Assembly: GCF_018320785.1 (NCBI RefSeq)
Contig: NC_054884.1
Location: 26,041,667 to 26,105,666 of the forward strand
Direction of reading: 5' to 3'
DNA length: 64,000 bases
Source of the DNA: Cheilinus undulatus
Taxonomy: Eukaryota > Chordata > Actinopteri > Labriformes > Labridae
The notes beneath the pieces are model-generated. The model was not told where the DNA came from and ran no database searches. It saw only the letters and a list, made by a program, of their open reading frames with translations. Positions within the stretch are counted from its first letter, which is position 1. Every line of letters starts with the position of its first letter. Shown here piece by piece: positions 12,901 through 24,033 of this stretch. The position numbers and the translations under genes are program-made.

Positions 12901-15900
12901 TTTTCATCTTCTGTTATGGACATTTAGGTAATAGATTTATACTTTACTTGAAAAATGCAAGTTGTAAGGCGACTTGTATGAAGGCATCTGGACTCATCTT
13001 CTGTTTTTTAATGAATTCTTTCCCATATTTGTTGAACTTGAAAACATCCATGTCAAGATTATCCACCAGCCTGAAGGAGAAAGTTCAGGAGATGTGAGAC
13101 CTGATGTCTAAAGAAGGAGACTTACAATTGTTAAGAGGTATGATTGTGGATGGTCATGCCTTTGAAGTCTGTCTCCAGATGCTGTTAACAGTCCATGGAT
13201 GTGTGCGTTACATTTCCAGATCAGCCTTTTTGGGGGGGGAAGCTCTCTAACGCTGGCTCCAGTCGCCATCTTGGAGGGACTCCCTGATCTGTTGAGGATA
13301 TCAGTGTGTTAGTACCATCAGTTATGACCAAGTCGTATCAAAACTGAGATCATGTGAAAACCAAGAACAAGGACAGGCAAGACCCAGCCATGACCAAGAC
13401 CAAATAAGTCCTGGTCCAATATCATAAGTGGAATATTCAAACTCCCTGGGCCATAGTTTGGACCCCTATGTTGTGCGCTCACTCTTTCCATTTTTCCACT
13501 AAATTTTGTTACTGTAACAATCGAATAAGTCATCTTTAGGGTGATTTAACTTCTAGAGAGAGGGAGTGAATGCGTTATTTGTCTTTTGAGTTTCTAACGC
13601 CCATTTGAAATAGACTGGGTGATTGAGGAGCCAGTGAAACAGCCATGAATTAATAAATAGATGCCCACATGAAGTTGTTATATTCCCACAGTTGTGGTCC
13701 TGATATTAAATCCTGATCCCCAGGCATAAAAGTTCTCCAAAAAGAGGCACATTTAGATTAAAACACTTGTAACCTGTGTATGCTTGTGTCTCAGTGCTCT
13801 GACTTACACGTATTTCATCACATATTCAGAGCACTGAACCAGGACTATCCCCTCAAATGGAGAATGCTCGCACACGACTCCACATATCCCATCCATTCCT
13901 ACAACAAACTGAAAGATTACAGGATTAATCAAACTCTTCATTCACAGAAGACCAATCATTCTTGAAGTTTTTCCTACCTGCATCGACTTGTCATACCAGC
14001 GGTTTCCCCCATTCTTCTCACGGCCACCACCGTGCAGCATCAGCAGAGCCCTGGTGGTATCCCGAGGCTCTAGACCACTTGGTTCATCCAGACACACCAA
14101 GCAAATACAGCTCTCGATCAGGGCCAGAGAATCCCTGTTAGTTTGATCTGGATAAATACAAGTCTCTGTTTATTGTCTACAGCATGGTTACAGTTTTTCA
14201 AATCTTTTATAACAGAGAGTGGGTGAATGTTAAAGCTGAGACCTTTTGTAAGAACATCTCTGGCTTGAGCCCATTCTGTTCTCCCATCTGATGTTAGGAT
14301 ACCAAAAGGAGGAAGTCTCTCTTCAGCATTTTCAGACATTTTCATAATTTTCTCCAGTTGTGAAAAGGTTTCTGTCTCATTGAGCTGCTTGCCATTTGCG
14401 GCGACATCCAACACGAAAAACTAAAGAGAAAAACAGATTACAGAAATAATAAATTTCTCACTTATCTGATCTTTAATGCACCCTTAGCCTTTGAGAATGT
14501 TCATTTAAAATGCTAACAGCCAACTCTAATGATACTGGTAAAAACTAAATAAAGCAATGTGTATCTAAAACATGTCTCATCCTCTGTGATCAGTGCAACA
14601 TCTATCTATCTCTAGGAAGCAAGGAGGCAGATAAAATCAGCAGTAATTAAGTTAACAGCCTTAATCTCTATAGGGACTGACCCTTATGAGCCCCAGATTG
14701 ATAGTTCCTAGAATCATTTGCAGGTGAGAGCTCATACTCTTTATTTTCAGTGGTAATTTAAAGGCACAGTCCATGAAGAAAATAGGATCCAAATAGCCCT
14801 AGGCTGTAGATGTGCAGATGTTGCTGGTAGAAGTTAAATGCCTTCAGGGGAATTTCTTTAAAGAGTCATGATCAGGAAAATTCCTCAAAGTATTCCTGAG
14901 ACATTGCTTTCACTAAAACGGCCCAGACAGATGAATGAGCATATATGGAAGTGCACAGTGACAACCCAAAAACATGAACCCCCGGCACTGGAAACCTCCA
15001 GCACAATGACATAAATTCTTTAGACAGAGGCTTGATACTGGGCTGAATATAGAGAAAGAAACTCACAGAGTTCAAGTAGACAGTCTTATTTTAATAAGAA
15101 TAATGAACCAGGTGAAAAAGATATTGACTGCAGATTTTTCTTTGAAACAAAAACAAATAGGTTGCTATGTTTAGTTGGACCTTAAAAGTGTGTTAGCATC
15201 TTATATCTAAAAACATTCTGCTCCTTATTTCTAAGTGTGAGCATAGTAAACCAAGTTATTGTCAGATTTGTGATGCAAAGATAACTAAATCGATTCAAGT
15301 AAATGCACTAGTATCATGTCAGCTAGCATCACCTTGCTTTGCCTCGCATCACATCGCAGTGCATTCCATTGTCCAGTCTGGTCCAGTATCGTATTGCTTC
15401 GCATTGTCTTGCATCACAAAGCAAAGCATTGCATCAGTCAGTCTGGTTTAGTATCATTTTACCTCACCTCACAATATCTTGTATTGTATCACATCGCCTC
15501 GCCTTGTCTTGCATTTTATCGTATCATATTACATCACATCACATTGTGATGATTTATATTGCATCCTCCAGTCTAGTCGAGTATCATATCACCTCACCTC
15601 TCATTGTATCGTACCATAATGCATTGCATGGCAAGGCATTGTCCAGTCTGGTCTAGTATGGTATTGCCTCACCATTATATCTTATCGTATCTTATTGTAC
15701 CATATGGTAGTGTAACATATTGTATATGTTTGTACATATTGTATTGTATCGTATCATATTGTATCGTATCGTATCGCATCGTTTCTTATCGCATCACATC
15801 GCATCGTATTGCATCGTATCATATTGTATCTTAATGTGCTGTATTTTATCATATTATATCCTACTGTATCATACTGTATTGTATCGTATCATATAGCATC

Positions 15901-18900
15901 ACATTGCATCCCATTGCATCGCTTCGTATCATATCGTATCGCATCACATTGCATCCCATCGCATTGCTTCGTATTGTATCGTATCGTATTGTAGCATATT
16001 GTATTGCTTAGTAGTGTGCTGTATTTTATCATATTATATCATACCGTACCATACTGCATCATATCATATTGTATCACATCACATTGCATCACTTCATATT
16101 GTATCGTATTGTATTGTATCATAGTGTGCTGTAATTTATCATATTATATCGTACTGTAACCTAACTGTATTGCATTGTATCATAGCATACTGCATTGTAC
16201 CGTACCGTACCGTAATGTATCGTATCGAATCGTATCATACCTATTGAATCATATCATTTTGTATTGTATCGTATCATTTCATATATCCTATATCGTCTTG
16301 TAAATTATATTCCATCATATGTTATTTTATCTCATAACGTCTCTACTCCTCTCTGTCATCTTGTCCCTTACAGATATGGTTATTTTTTTTCCCTGTCAGA
16401 AATGTGAACCTTTTTTAGTTGGTCATTTGCGACTCCCTGCTGTACTTGACTTTTCAACTGAGGAACATTTTGTATCTTTCACTCTGTTTTGCTCCTCATT
16501 TTTGCAAACTGAATTAAATCAGTTTGTTTTGTGAGTAACTGCGTATTTATTCAAAGTGGGAAAGCTCATCCTCCTAAAATCCTTTGAGAGAAGTTTGTAG
16601 TGAAAGATTTTTATGAAAGTTAATTGCTTAAATTTTCCTCCTGGCTGATGGTTCTGAACAGGTATCAAATCAAAGTTTAAGTTCTGATATCATGACAACT
16701 CTAAGCATGACATTTAAAGATGACGTAATAAAAAATAAATCTGTTGCAGTCAGTTAAGATTGTGAGAAAAAAATTGTTCAATTTATTGACAACTACAAAT
16801 TTAGGCAATATTGATGATATGGTTCTGAACCAAAGTTTAAGTTCTGATATCATGACAACTCTAAGCATGACATTTAAAGATGACGTAATAAAAAATAAAT
16901 CTGTTGCAGTCAGTTAAGATTGTGAGAAAAAAATTGTTCAATTTATTGATAAATTCAAATATCACCTTTTATATTATGATGTTTTACAGGATAAATTAAT
17001 GAAACATCCTCACTTTTTCTATCAAAGGATCAGGCCAGCGTCTACGGTTAGTAGTGTCATTGAAAACTGAGCCCCAGTTCCTGACCTGATTCTTGCATGC
17101 CACTATGATGTGCTCTGGCACTGATGAGGAAAATTGCAATTTATGTGATTCATAATTAATGAAATCCATGCACAGAGGGGTCCCGGCGAGCTGGCCTCGG
17201 GCAAAATCCACTGGAAGAGCCCGCCTTAGAGACATTATAACAACATTAAATCACCTTACTTTGTTACTTTATGTCAGTGGTTCTCATCAGGTCTAGCATC
17301 AGGGCCCAGCACCATCTCCATAATGAGAAATTCAATAATAAAACAATCAAATTTATTTATTCAAAATGTTTTGAAACTTTTTAGTACAGCAAAATCTTAG
17401 ATGGCATGCATGCAAACACTTTATTTTACCCTATTTCCCATGAAAGCATGCACACTTTGGTTGTTTTACCGAGATGTTGAGGAATTAAGACACTATCTTG
17501 GGTAAAGAAAACAACAACAAAAAAAGCTTTGTTATCCATACATCAACGACTTTCTGACACTTATGGGTCACAACCCACCATCTCAGAACCTTTACTTAAT
17601 ATCATACATATTTGTGATCCATTATAGGTGAAACTTACTTATCAATGAGAGCCTTATAGTCCAACACTCCTCTGATGATACGAGCTGCAAACCTTAAAAG
17701 AGTATAAAATTAGAAAAACAGGGTGCTGAATTCACCTTAACCTAAAGAAAATGCACAGCAAACAGCTTGTAATTCTGATAAGATGCCCTCTCTAGCAGTA
17801 ATCAGATTATGGTTAATTACTGGGATACAGAGGGCGAGCAGTGTGTTTATCTGTGTTAGTGAGAGAGACGGAGAGAGCCACTCAGAGTGGGCGGTGAGGG
17901 CAAACAGGGAAAACACAGAGCCCTGTCCACTCTCATGTTGTGTGTCATTTGTCTCCGTGTTATTATGTTCAAAGCCAGATCGATAGAAAGGAGGCAGCCG
18001 CGGAGCACCACACCCCTAAATGAGGCCTGACCAGCAGTCTCTGCGGAGAGCTTGGTCCTGTCACTCCCAATCTAATAAGTGCGTGTGTCAGTAGATTACC
18101 AGCTCGCTCTCCATGCTCTGGAAGTATTCAGTTAGTGTGGCACGAGCTGACAAAAGCGAACGTTGAGTTAGAGGGCTGGAGGGAACGGTTTAATGTCTGG
18201 AAGAGCATAGATCATTTAATAAAGGCAGAGATGATGCCTGTGTTTTTTCATGTCTGTTAGTCAGATCTTAATCAGAGGACTGCTGAGAAGAACATAAAGC
18301 CTGTCAGTGACTGCAGAAGTGGCTGATATATGACTCACTTTGTGTTGTTAGGAAGGTAAACTAAACATTTGCCCCTTTTCATCTTGTGAGCCTTTGAAAA
18401 CTTGACCCTGAAGCAATCTCAGACTAGGGTTGTCATGATAGACGATACATGATTAACACTTAAATCCCTTATGAGTTAATAGAACTCAAAATATTAGAGG
18501 CAACTGATTACATAAAAATGTGTGGATTCTAATGTGGAAACTTCCCTATTAAACTCAAAACATGTTTCAAGTATTTTTCATAAAGGTGTATGTTCTTCAT
18601 CACTGTAATTTTCAGTGTGTGGCTATAAAGATATGATATGATTGTGTCCAAAACTGCTGTTTTCAGCCAGCCTCAAGTGGACACTCAAAGAACTGCAGTT
18701 TAGCACATCCACATTGGCTTCATTTTCAACACTGGAAGCTGCTGCTTATAATAGTAAATCTATATCAATTCCACATGACTAAAACGTTCTGTAAAAGTTG
18801 TAACCATTTTACTCTGGGCAATTTTGCCGCTTCTTTTTAAAAAGGTTTCAAAACTTGAGCCAGTGTTAATTTCGTCGACTAAAACTCTGACTAAAACTTT

Positions 18901-21900
18901 TCATCAACAGCCTTTTTTCCATGACAGAAACTAGACTAAGACTAACAAAAATAGATCTGTGATGACTAAAACTGACAAAAAGTAAGTTTAGTTTTCATCA
19001 AGAGGACTAAAACTAGACTAAAATGCAATTTCGTTTTCGTTGGACATTTAAAATCTGTGATATTTCTCTACTGGTGGTAAACCTGTCAAAAAACAATGCA
19101 GCTGTAGCTATTTGGTCTCTTAGCTGTAGAAAGCAGGGACGCCAGGTTTGGCAGAGTGCAGAGAATGCACTACCATGATTTGGTACCAAAGTAAAGACTA
19201 AAACGTGAGGACATTTTATGGAGTAAAACTAGACTAAAATGTCTTGAGTTTTCATCGACTAAAACCAAAAAGGGCAGAAATTCCTAGATTTTACTAAAAC
19301 TAAAAGACATTTCATCTAAAGAATAAGACTAAAATTAAGAATAGCTGCCAAAATTAGCACTGCTGCACATTGTCCCCTTCTTAAACTGAACAAAAATGTT
19401 GCCAACATTTTGGCACCAGAGGGTTTATTTGCCTCGAGCTAAAGCTTTGGCATTTTTTGATGCTATCAATCAGAGGTGGAATCCAGGGAAATGTTTTCCT
19501 AGAATTGTTTTGCATTTCAGACAATTAAATACAAATTTTAAGCCATTCTTTAAACAAATTTAGATTTAAAATACCACCAAATCAGTACATCATTTGGGCA
19601 GAATTTTTTTAATTTATTTTATTTAACCAGGTAAAACCTATTGAGGTCGAAAACTCTTTCACAAGGACCTTGACCTTGCCAAGAGGTCAGCAGCACATGT
19701 CATGATATATAATACATACAGAATGGCAGTTCTACCCAAAACGCGAACAAAATTTTAAGCCAACATTTTTAGCAAATTGATGTCAGTGTTGGCAACATTT
19801 TATTTAGTGGGCCTTAATGACCTAGTAATTTTATCGTAAGAAATGTAACTATTCATTAATTTCTCAAGAATAAGGTAGCTATGACCTTGTAATAAGTTTG
19901 GACTCTGTCAATTGATAACTTATAAATATGGTAATATTAAGAAAGAATTTACTTAGAATTAAAGTATTAATTATCAAGTAACCCCTTGAAATATAGTAGT
20001 AATTCTATTGTAGTTAGGTGATATTTTACCCTTACCCTAGCTCTAAACCTAACTCTGACCCTAAAATTAATTGATAGTTATTCAGCAAAGTCTTTTGTCC
20101 TGATTGTGTGTTAGAAAAATCAGTCATACTTCTTTTTTTACAGTCACATGGAACAGATATTGAGAAGTTTTGCAGTGGAAAATAAAAGAAGCTGTTTCGG
20201 CAGGATGTCACCAACCACATTACAACAGCTTAAGCCACTGATGATTACAATATGCAGTAGAAATATCTAGTTGCTGATGGTCTTGTTTACTTTCGGAGGC
20301 CATAAAAGGCTTCAATGTAAATTTCAACCTGCTCCACTACATGTTAAAAACTCCTCACTGGAGCTTCAATCCTTGGCCTTTCTGCTTTTTTAAAGAAGGA
20401 TGAATCAATAACAGAAAAAAGGGGGTAGCTGTTGTTGTTTTGTCATCAGAGAATAAATATTTTCTCCCTGGGTAGGATCATTCATTTAGGAAATAATGCT
20501 CTTTCATTTTGAATGAATCAATGCAACTCCTTAATTGATAACCTGCTTTTTAAATTCATTGCAGACTTTGCTGGTCCATATTTGTCGTATTGTCTCCCAT
20601 ATTTGATTTCTTTCTTTTACAGGCAGTGATTTAGGCCAACTTTGTTTAGAAGAAGCTCTACAATTATTCAAGCCCTTGCAACCTTTTTTTACGGTAATAG
20701 TTAAAACCAAAAGTTCATCACCTACCTGAGAGCATCTTTACCATCTCTGAACGTCTGCTTTGGAAACACCATAACGGGACTGGAGTTGACAGGCAGAGCC
20801 AACCTGTTGTTGAGATACATGTCCTCCAGCCAGTACTCGTACACCTGAGCATAGAGAGACTCTTTTGACAAATGTTGCTTCATTAAGCTCTCTGGACTTA
20901 GAGTTATTACTTTCAGAGTGAAGACCTGTGTGCAGCGGTGTAAAAAACCATTACAGTGTATCACTGCCACATGAAAGCAGAGCGTCAGAGAGAGTGGGAG
21001 CGTGATAGATTTCACCAAGCTGGATTGAAGGGAAAAACACGAGTGAGAGGCTCCAATAAATCCTCATTGCAAGGTGTTTGCCTCTTCGCCCCGTTTATGA
21101 AGGGTTTGGATTATTTTTAGACATTTTATCCTGTTAGGGGCAAGATCTGAGGTAATTTTTATGCTAAAAGACCAGATGCAGAGTTCAATATCTTATTATT
21201 ACAAAAAAATGATGCTGTTTGCATAGTCTGTTAAAGATAAAAATAAAATCACTATATTTGATTTAATAAGGAGGAATGATAAGACAAATATGATTATAAT
21301 GATTAATTTAATTGCAATTAGTTGTCCAAATTAGAAGTCTTTTTCTTACTTTTAAAGGCCATTAAAACAGAAAAAGTATTATTGATCTCGGATTTTTCAT
21401 CTTTTAAGCTCTTTTCCAGTTTATGCACCCGCAGGAAAATGGGACATTTTTCCTCTTCTGTCATACTGATATGTTACCCAGTTGTTCTTCTTGTCCCTCC
21501 TCTCCAGAAGCTTCTTCTGCAGAATCTCTCCGACCCCTCCAGGAGCCCCGAACTTCTCCACAATGGCCTTCGTCTTCTTAAACTGCTCCTCCGTCACTAA
21601 ATGCTGGATGCATCTCAGGTACATGTCGAGGGTTTGTTTCAGCAGGGGCACGGGCACCTTTGGGAGCACCTGATGTCACATAAAGAACAAGCTGGTCTTT
21701 AAAACCCTTTATAAATGATGAAAAGCAGCCTTCTCATGATTTACAGAGGATTCATTAGTCAAAGGGGCAATTCCTTCTCATCTTTTCTTTCTGGTTTTAT
21801 TATTAGAACCTGAGTTAATAATTCATCCTAAATGCTTCGAGTGTTTCCAAGTCCCGCTGCCTTGTGGGATTTGAAAATACTCTTGTTTTTATAGGGATAG

Positions 21901-23426
21901 AAAATGCAAATTGATTATCTTTTCTGTCTGATGTGGGCTCATTTGCATAAACTGTATGTAACCCAAGATGTTGATATTGATCAGGGTGTGAGGATTGCTA
22001 ACCCTCAGATGCTGTAGAAGTCAAAAGTAATTGACTTACAATTTCGATACAGACCTGCTGTATCAGTAGACTAAAGACTTGAATGTGAACTTAACCACAG
22101 AAAGAGGAACTTGCTATTAATAGAAAAGGAAATAACACAAGGTTCAGTTGACTTCTGACTTTTCCACTGAGCTGTCTGTAAGTTTTTAAAGTGAAACGAG
22201 ACTTTAAGGAGCAGTGGTGGATTTATTTTACGTCACTGTGGCTGGAGGGAGGCGCTGCAGTGGCTCAACCAAAGTTTTTTATTACTTATTTTAAATTAAG
22301 ATCAGACCTCATTTTGAATGTACAATATGAATCGATTTTGGGAGGAATTGAACCCTTTCATTTCCAGTTTAAGTGCAAAACCCTGATGTTTGTAATTTAA
22401 AATAAACACAAAAACAAATATTTTTTGGAATACTTCATGCAAATCGAATTTCCTTGAAGGGGATTATCACAGCCTTGAACACGCTAAAAATGAGCAACAG
22501 CTTTGATTTTTTTGCATTATTATTTCTTACATTTTAAGATGTGTTTTAATTTAATTGTTACACTCAGTATGCTCGTGACCAAAAATGGACGTCTGAAAAA
22601 AAAAAACTGTAATAAATACTATAGATTTAAAAATTATTTCCACTTTTTTTGTGCATTTGTTTTTGGATCAAGATCAGACCTGATCATAATCATCAAACAC
22701 TGATTCATTTTTAGGAATTTAACTCCTTCAGTGGCAGTTACAGTGCCGTTGAAGACTTTTCATTTAAAGCAGTGACTTCAGAATGAGAGCCTGACATCAT
22801 AAGATCCATGTTTGTTTGTTTTTCCTATTTTAATGCAATGGCAGGGGGTCAAAAATTATGATTGTAATTGATTTCAGTGGGGCATTTTTTGGTCACCAAT
22901 ATCGTGAGTGTGTACAAAAAGTGTGCAGAGCTTATTATTGACCCCTCACTGGTTCTGATATTAAAATTTCACATTTCAAATTTTAAAAACACCATAATTG
23001 TGTTTTTTCTAATTCTGTGTTTGTATGCCAAAAATTAATTTCTCATTAAAACAAGTAGCAATATTCAAGTAGAACTAATGATAAATCCATCCTTACATAA
23101 TCAGGCACTATCCTGCTGTTTCATTAATCTCTGAAAAAAACCAACACATTAAATTTTTCAAAGTTTTGATCGTTTTTAAACTACTCCTGGAAGATAAAGG
23201 CCTGCTATTACTGTCACCCCTAGTGGCCAGTCAGTGTAAGTCGCTGTCCGTGGTGCTGAAATCAAGCCTCATTAGTTTGTCAACTTCAGCACCATGGACA
23301 GAGACTGAGCGCAGCGTTAACAACAAAAGTACATTACACTTCAACAAAACCAGCCTCTTCATTAAAGAATAAGGCATGCTCTCTTACTTCGCTCTCTCCG
23401 GCCGTCTCTCTCTCCATGATTGGCAT
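6951..23426 (-). CDS. chat: Choline acetyltransferase (ChAT), 14 coding exons
   Basis: Makes acetylcholine from choline and acetyl-CoA in the cytosol of cholinergic neurons. Coding exons in transcript order: 23426-23388, 21669-21478, 20844-20726, 17692-17639, 17224-17086, 14420-14243, 14147-13978, 13908-13808, 13288-13160, 13070-12948, 12862-12721, 12486-12424, 10309-10172, 7217-6951. Joined phases close exactly: 1,854 nt, 617 residues (human core form 630). Visible family marks: [13 protein letters not shown] near the N-terminus, [20 protein letters not shown], catalytic His312 in [31 protein letters not shown], the STSQ motif and [18 protein letters not shown] near the end. Met1 is the upstream of two in-frame Mets (MPIMERE); Met4 is the alternative. 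Oddities: altered segment at residues 155-171 (exon 5) and an apparent GC donor after exon 9. slc18a3 lies just upstream on the same strand. Teleosts carry two chat copies; which one this is cannot be told here. Confidence 0.93.
7217..10172 (-). other. Last chat intron, repeat-rich
   Basis: The intron between the last two chat coding exons is almost 3 kb and consists largely of repeats. These are a block near 7,880-8,045 repeated in inverted form at 10,835-10,980, a GCTA-rich core at 8,340-8,950, and CCCTAA-like sequence near 9,060-9,095. Its acceptor reads TTCTATCCAG before GTC CCC ACC and its donor AGTCAG/GTAATA. No other gene is seen. Confidence 0.7.
7880..9230 (+). repeat. Composite dispersed repeat, copy A
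   Basis: It carries a block containing GAAAACTGCAGTTCCTTGAA and GGTATCAATGGTTCCC, then about 600 bp dominated by TTAGCTA / AGCTAAAGCTA words, then imperfect CCCTAA units (9,059-9,095) and a segment ending in AGTCTGCAGCCAGACTG. Related blocks occur inverted at 10,600-11,480, as a fragment at 18,640-18,740 and again at 57,480-58,370. No protein-coding capacity is visible. It is probably a non-autonomous element or a cluster of several; the boundaries are approximate. Confidence 0.6.
10600..11480 (-). repeat. Composite dispersed repeat, copy B (inverted to copy A)
   Basis: The reverse complement of 10,835-10,980 aligns closely to 7,880-8,045: it shares the blocks around GGTATCAATGG, CATGTTAAAATTTT and AACTGCAG. 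It is followed by a GCTA-rich tract (10,985-11,480) like the one in copy A. The order of blocks differs between copies, so they are not simple duplicates. It sits in the chat intron between coding exons 12 and 13. Confidence 0.6.
13160..13288 (-). CDS. chat: chat coding exon 9, apparent GC donor
   Basis: Encodes [20 protein letters not shown] then [20 protein letters not shown] and RLQ, aligning with human ChAT around SELPAPRRLRWKC. The acceptor is CTCAACAG. The reading frame requires the exon to stop after CTT CAA AG so that it joins G-CTG-GTG of the next exon (RLQ-R-LVDNL). The bases that follow are GCATGA, so the 89-bp intron would be GC-AG. No GT in the required phase is nearby; the next good donor (GTAAGT, around 13,122-13,127) would break the frame. 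An 8-C run lies in the exon, in frame as read. Confidence 0.8.
13808..13908 (-). CDS. chat: chat coding exon 8 with catalytic histidine
   Basis: Encodes [20 protein letters not shown] followed by [13 protein letters not shown]. The His of CEHSPFEG (His312 of the assembled protein) corresponds to the catalytic base of choline/carnitine acyltransferases. The acceptor is TTTCAG; the donor is GT/GTAAGTC in phase 2. The neighbouring intron toward exon 7 is only 69 bp. Confidence 0.9.
15310..16310. repeat. Degenerate pentanucleotide satellite (GTATC / GCATC units)
   Basis: About 1 kb is built from variants of a 5-bp unit, mainly CGTAT, TGTAT, CGCAT and CACAT joined head to tail, with runs such as CGTATCGTATCGCATCG. 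Five-base periodicity in a three-base code produces long open frames on the plus strand with repeating SYRIVSYRI-like peptides, which explains the 60-105 codon ORFs here. It lies in the large chat intron between coding exons 5 and 6. Confidence 0.9.
16671..16789. repeat. 119-bp direct repeat, first copy
   Basis: Identical by eye to 16,831-16,949, offset 160 bp. Both begin CAAAGTTTAAGTTCTGATAT and are preceded by GGTTCTGAAC-like sequence. It lies in the chat intron between coding exons 5 and 6. Confidence 0.95.
16831..16949. repeat. 119-bp direct repeat, second copy
   Basis: Second copy of the 119-bp block at 16,671-16,789, with no mismatch seen. The 41-bp spacer between the two copies ends in a repeated GGTTCTGAAC. 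Perfect identity suggests a recent tandem duplication or an assembly duplication. Confidence 0.95.
17086..17224 (-). CDS. chat: chat coding exon 5 with altered segment
   Basis: Encodes [20 protein letters not shown], then [17 protein letters not shown], then [10 protein letters not shown]. The two ends align well with ChAT. Between LCM and EHIIVAC, human ChAT has 31 residues including the acyltransferase-family motif YYxLFxSxRxPG. Here there are 17 unrelated residues encoded by AT-rich DNA (17,116-17,166), with the frame kept open. The inner end, TTTTCCTCATCAG, looks like a splice acceptor, but the only upstream GT (CT/GTGCAT) would give an intron of about 60 bp and still lose the motif. Confidence 0.8.
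18861..19362. mobile_element. Non-autonomous DNA element with CAGTGTTAATTT ends
   Basis: The left end CAGTGTTAATTTCGTCGAC and the reverse complement of the right end, CAGTGCTAATTTTGG, form imperfect terminal inverted repeats about 500 bp apart. The interior consists of GACTAAAACTA-type words and has no coding frame. No clear target-site duplication was found. Fragments of the same family appear at about 55,640-55,770 and 58,378-58,790. Confidence 0.6.
19790..20100. repeat. Dispersed repeat with CCCTAA-like tract
   Basis: AT-rich repeat containing short variants of GTAATTTTATTAAG-like units and an imperfect CCCTAA array (ACCCTTACCCTAGCTCTAAACC, 20,029-20,070). A similar combination, inverted, occurs at 61,370-62,110. 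It sits in the chat intron between coding exons 3 and 4. It resembles degenerate telomere-like tracts inside fish mobile elements rather than a true interstitial telomere. Confidence 0.5.
23240..23260 (-). promoter_or_regulatory. RE1/NRSE site A (REST binding), near-canonical
   Basis: Read on the minus strand the site is TTCAGCACCACGGACAGCG followed by AC. That matches 20 of the 21 bases of the canonical RE1 consensus, with one change at position 20. RE1 binds the repressor REST/NRSF, which silences neuronal genes in non-neuronal cells. Mammalian cholinergic loci are known to be controlled by such a site. Here it lies 128 bp inside the first coding intron of chat. Confidence 0.88.
23285..23305 (+). 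promoter_or_regulatory. RE1/NRSE site B (REST binding), opposite orientation
   Basis: The plus strand reads TTCAGCACCATGGACAGAG followed by AC, 18 of 21 matches to the consensus, with both half-sites and the 2-bp spacing kept. It lies 24 bp from site A on the other strand, so the two form a divergent pair in the first coding intron of chat. Confidence 0.82.
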
Positions 23427-24033
23427 CTTTTCACTCCGGTCCGTTTAGAGAAATAAGGTGAAAATCTCCACGAGCCGGTCTGCCTTCCCTGCACGGGGCA
23501 TGTTGGGACAATTGAAAGGGACCAAAAAGGCAGTGTATAACAAAGGCCTAGTGAGGACATATCTATGTATGAAAGTGAGACCAGAAGGCTTCATTCTTCA
23601 TCATTTTGCAGCCTAATGCAATTTTGTGCATGTCCTTGAATTCCAGCTGCGCCTCATCGCTCACCGCTGCACAGAGATGTGCATGCAAACAAAACACTTC
23701 ATCTTCATTTCTGCCTTAAAAACTACATTTTTTCCCCAAAACCTTTTAAGCTCATTTAAAAAGTGAGACTTTAATTCAACTGCAATAAGAAACCAGGTCG
23801 TTTCCTGAAACAACAAAAGAATTAACAATTTATAAAAGGAACAAACCCACCGTGATTTGATTTATGGCTGTGAAACCTGTTGTGATTCAGAGTAGACTTT
23901 CAGACGAGTTGTAAGTATGGAAAATAATCCTGACAATTTTGTTTTGAAGGATGCTCTTGCAGGAGAAATAAGTTGTAAATAAGTTGTAATTTTCCAATAA
24001 GTTCTGAGGTAAAGATGTAAAAAGTTGTCTTAC

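Noticed and set aside
15339-15994. Overlapping open frames of 61-105 codons encoding [13 protein letters not shown]-type peptides
   Set aside because: They arise from the 5-bp satellite, which avoids stops in some frames. There is no start context, domain or splice evidence.
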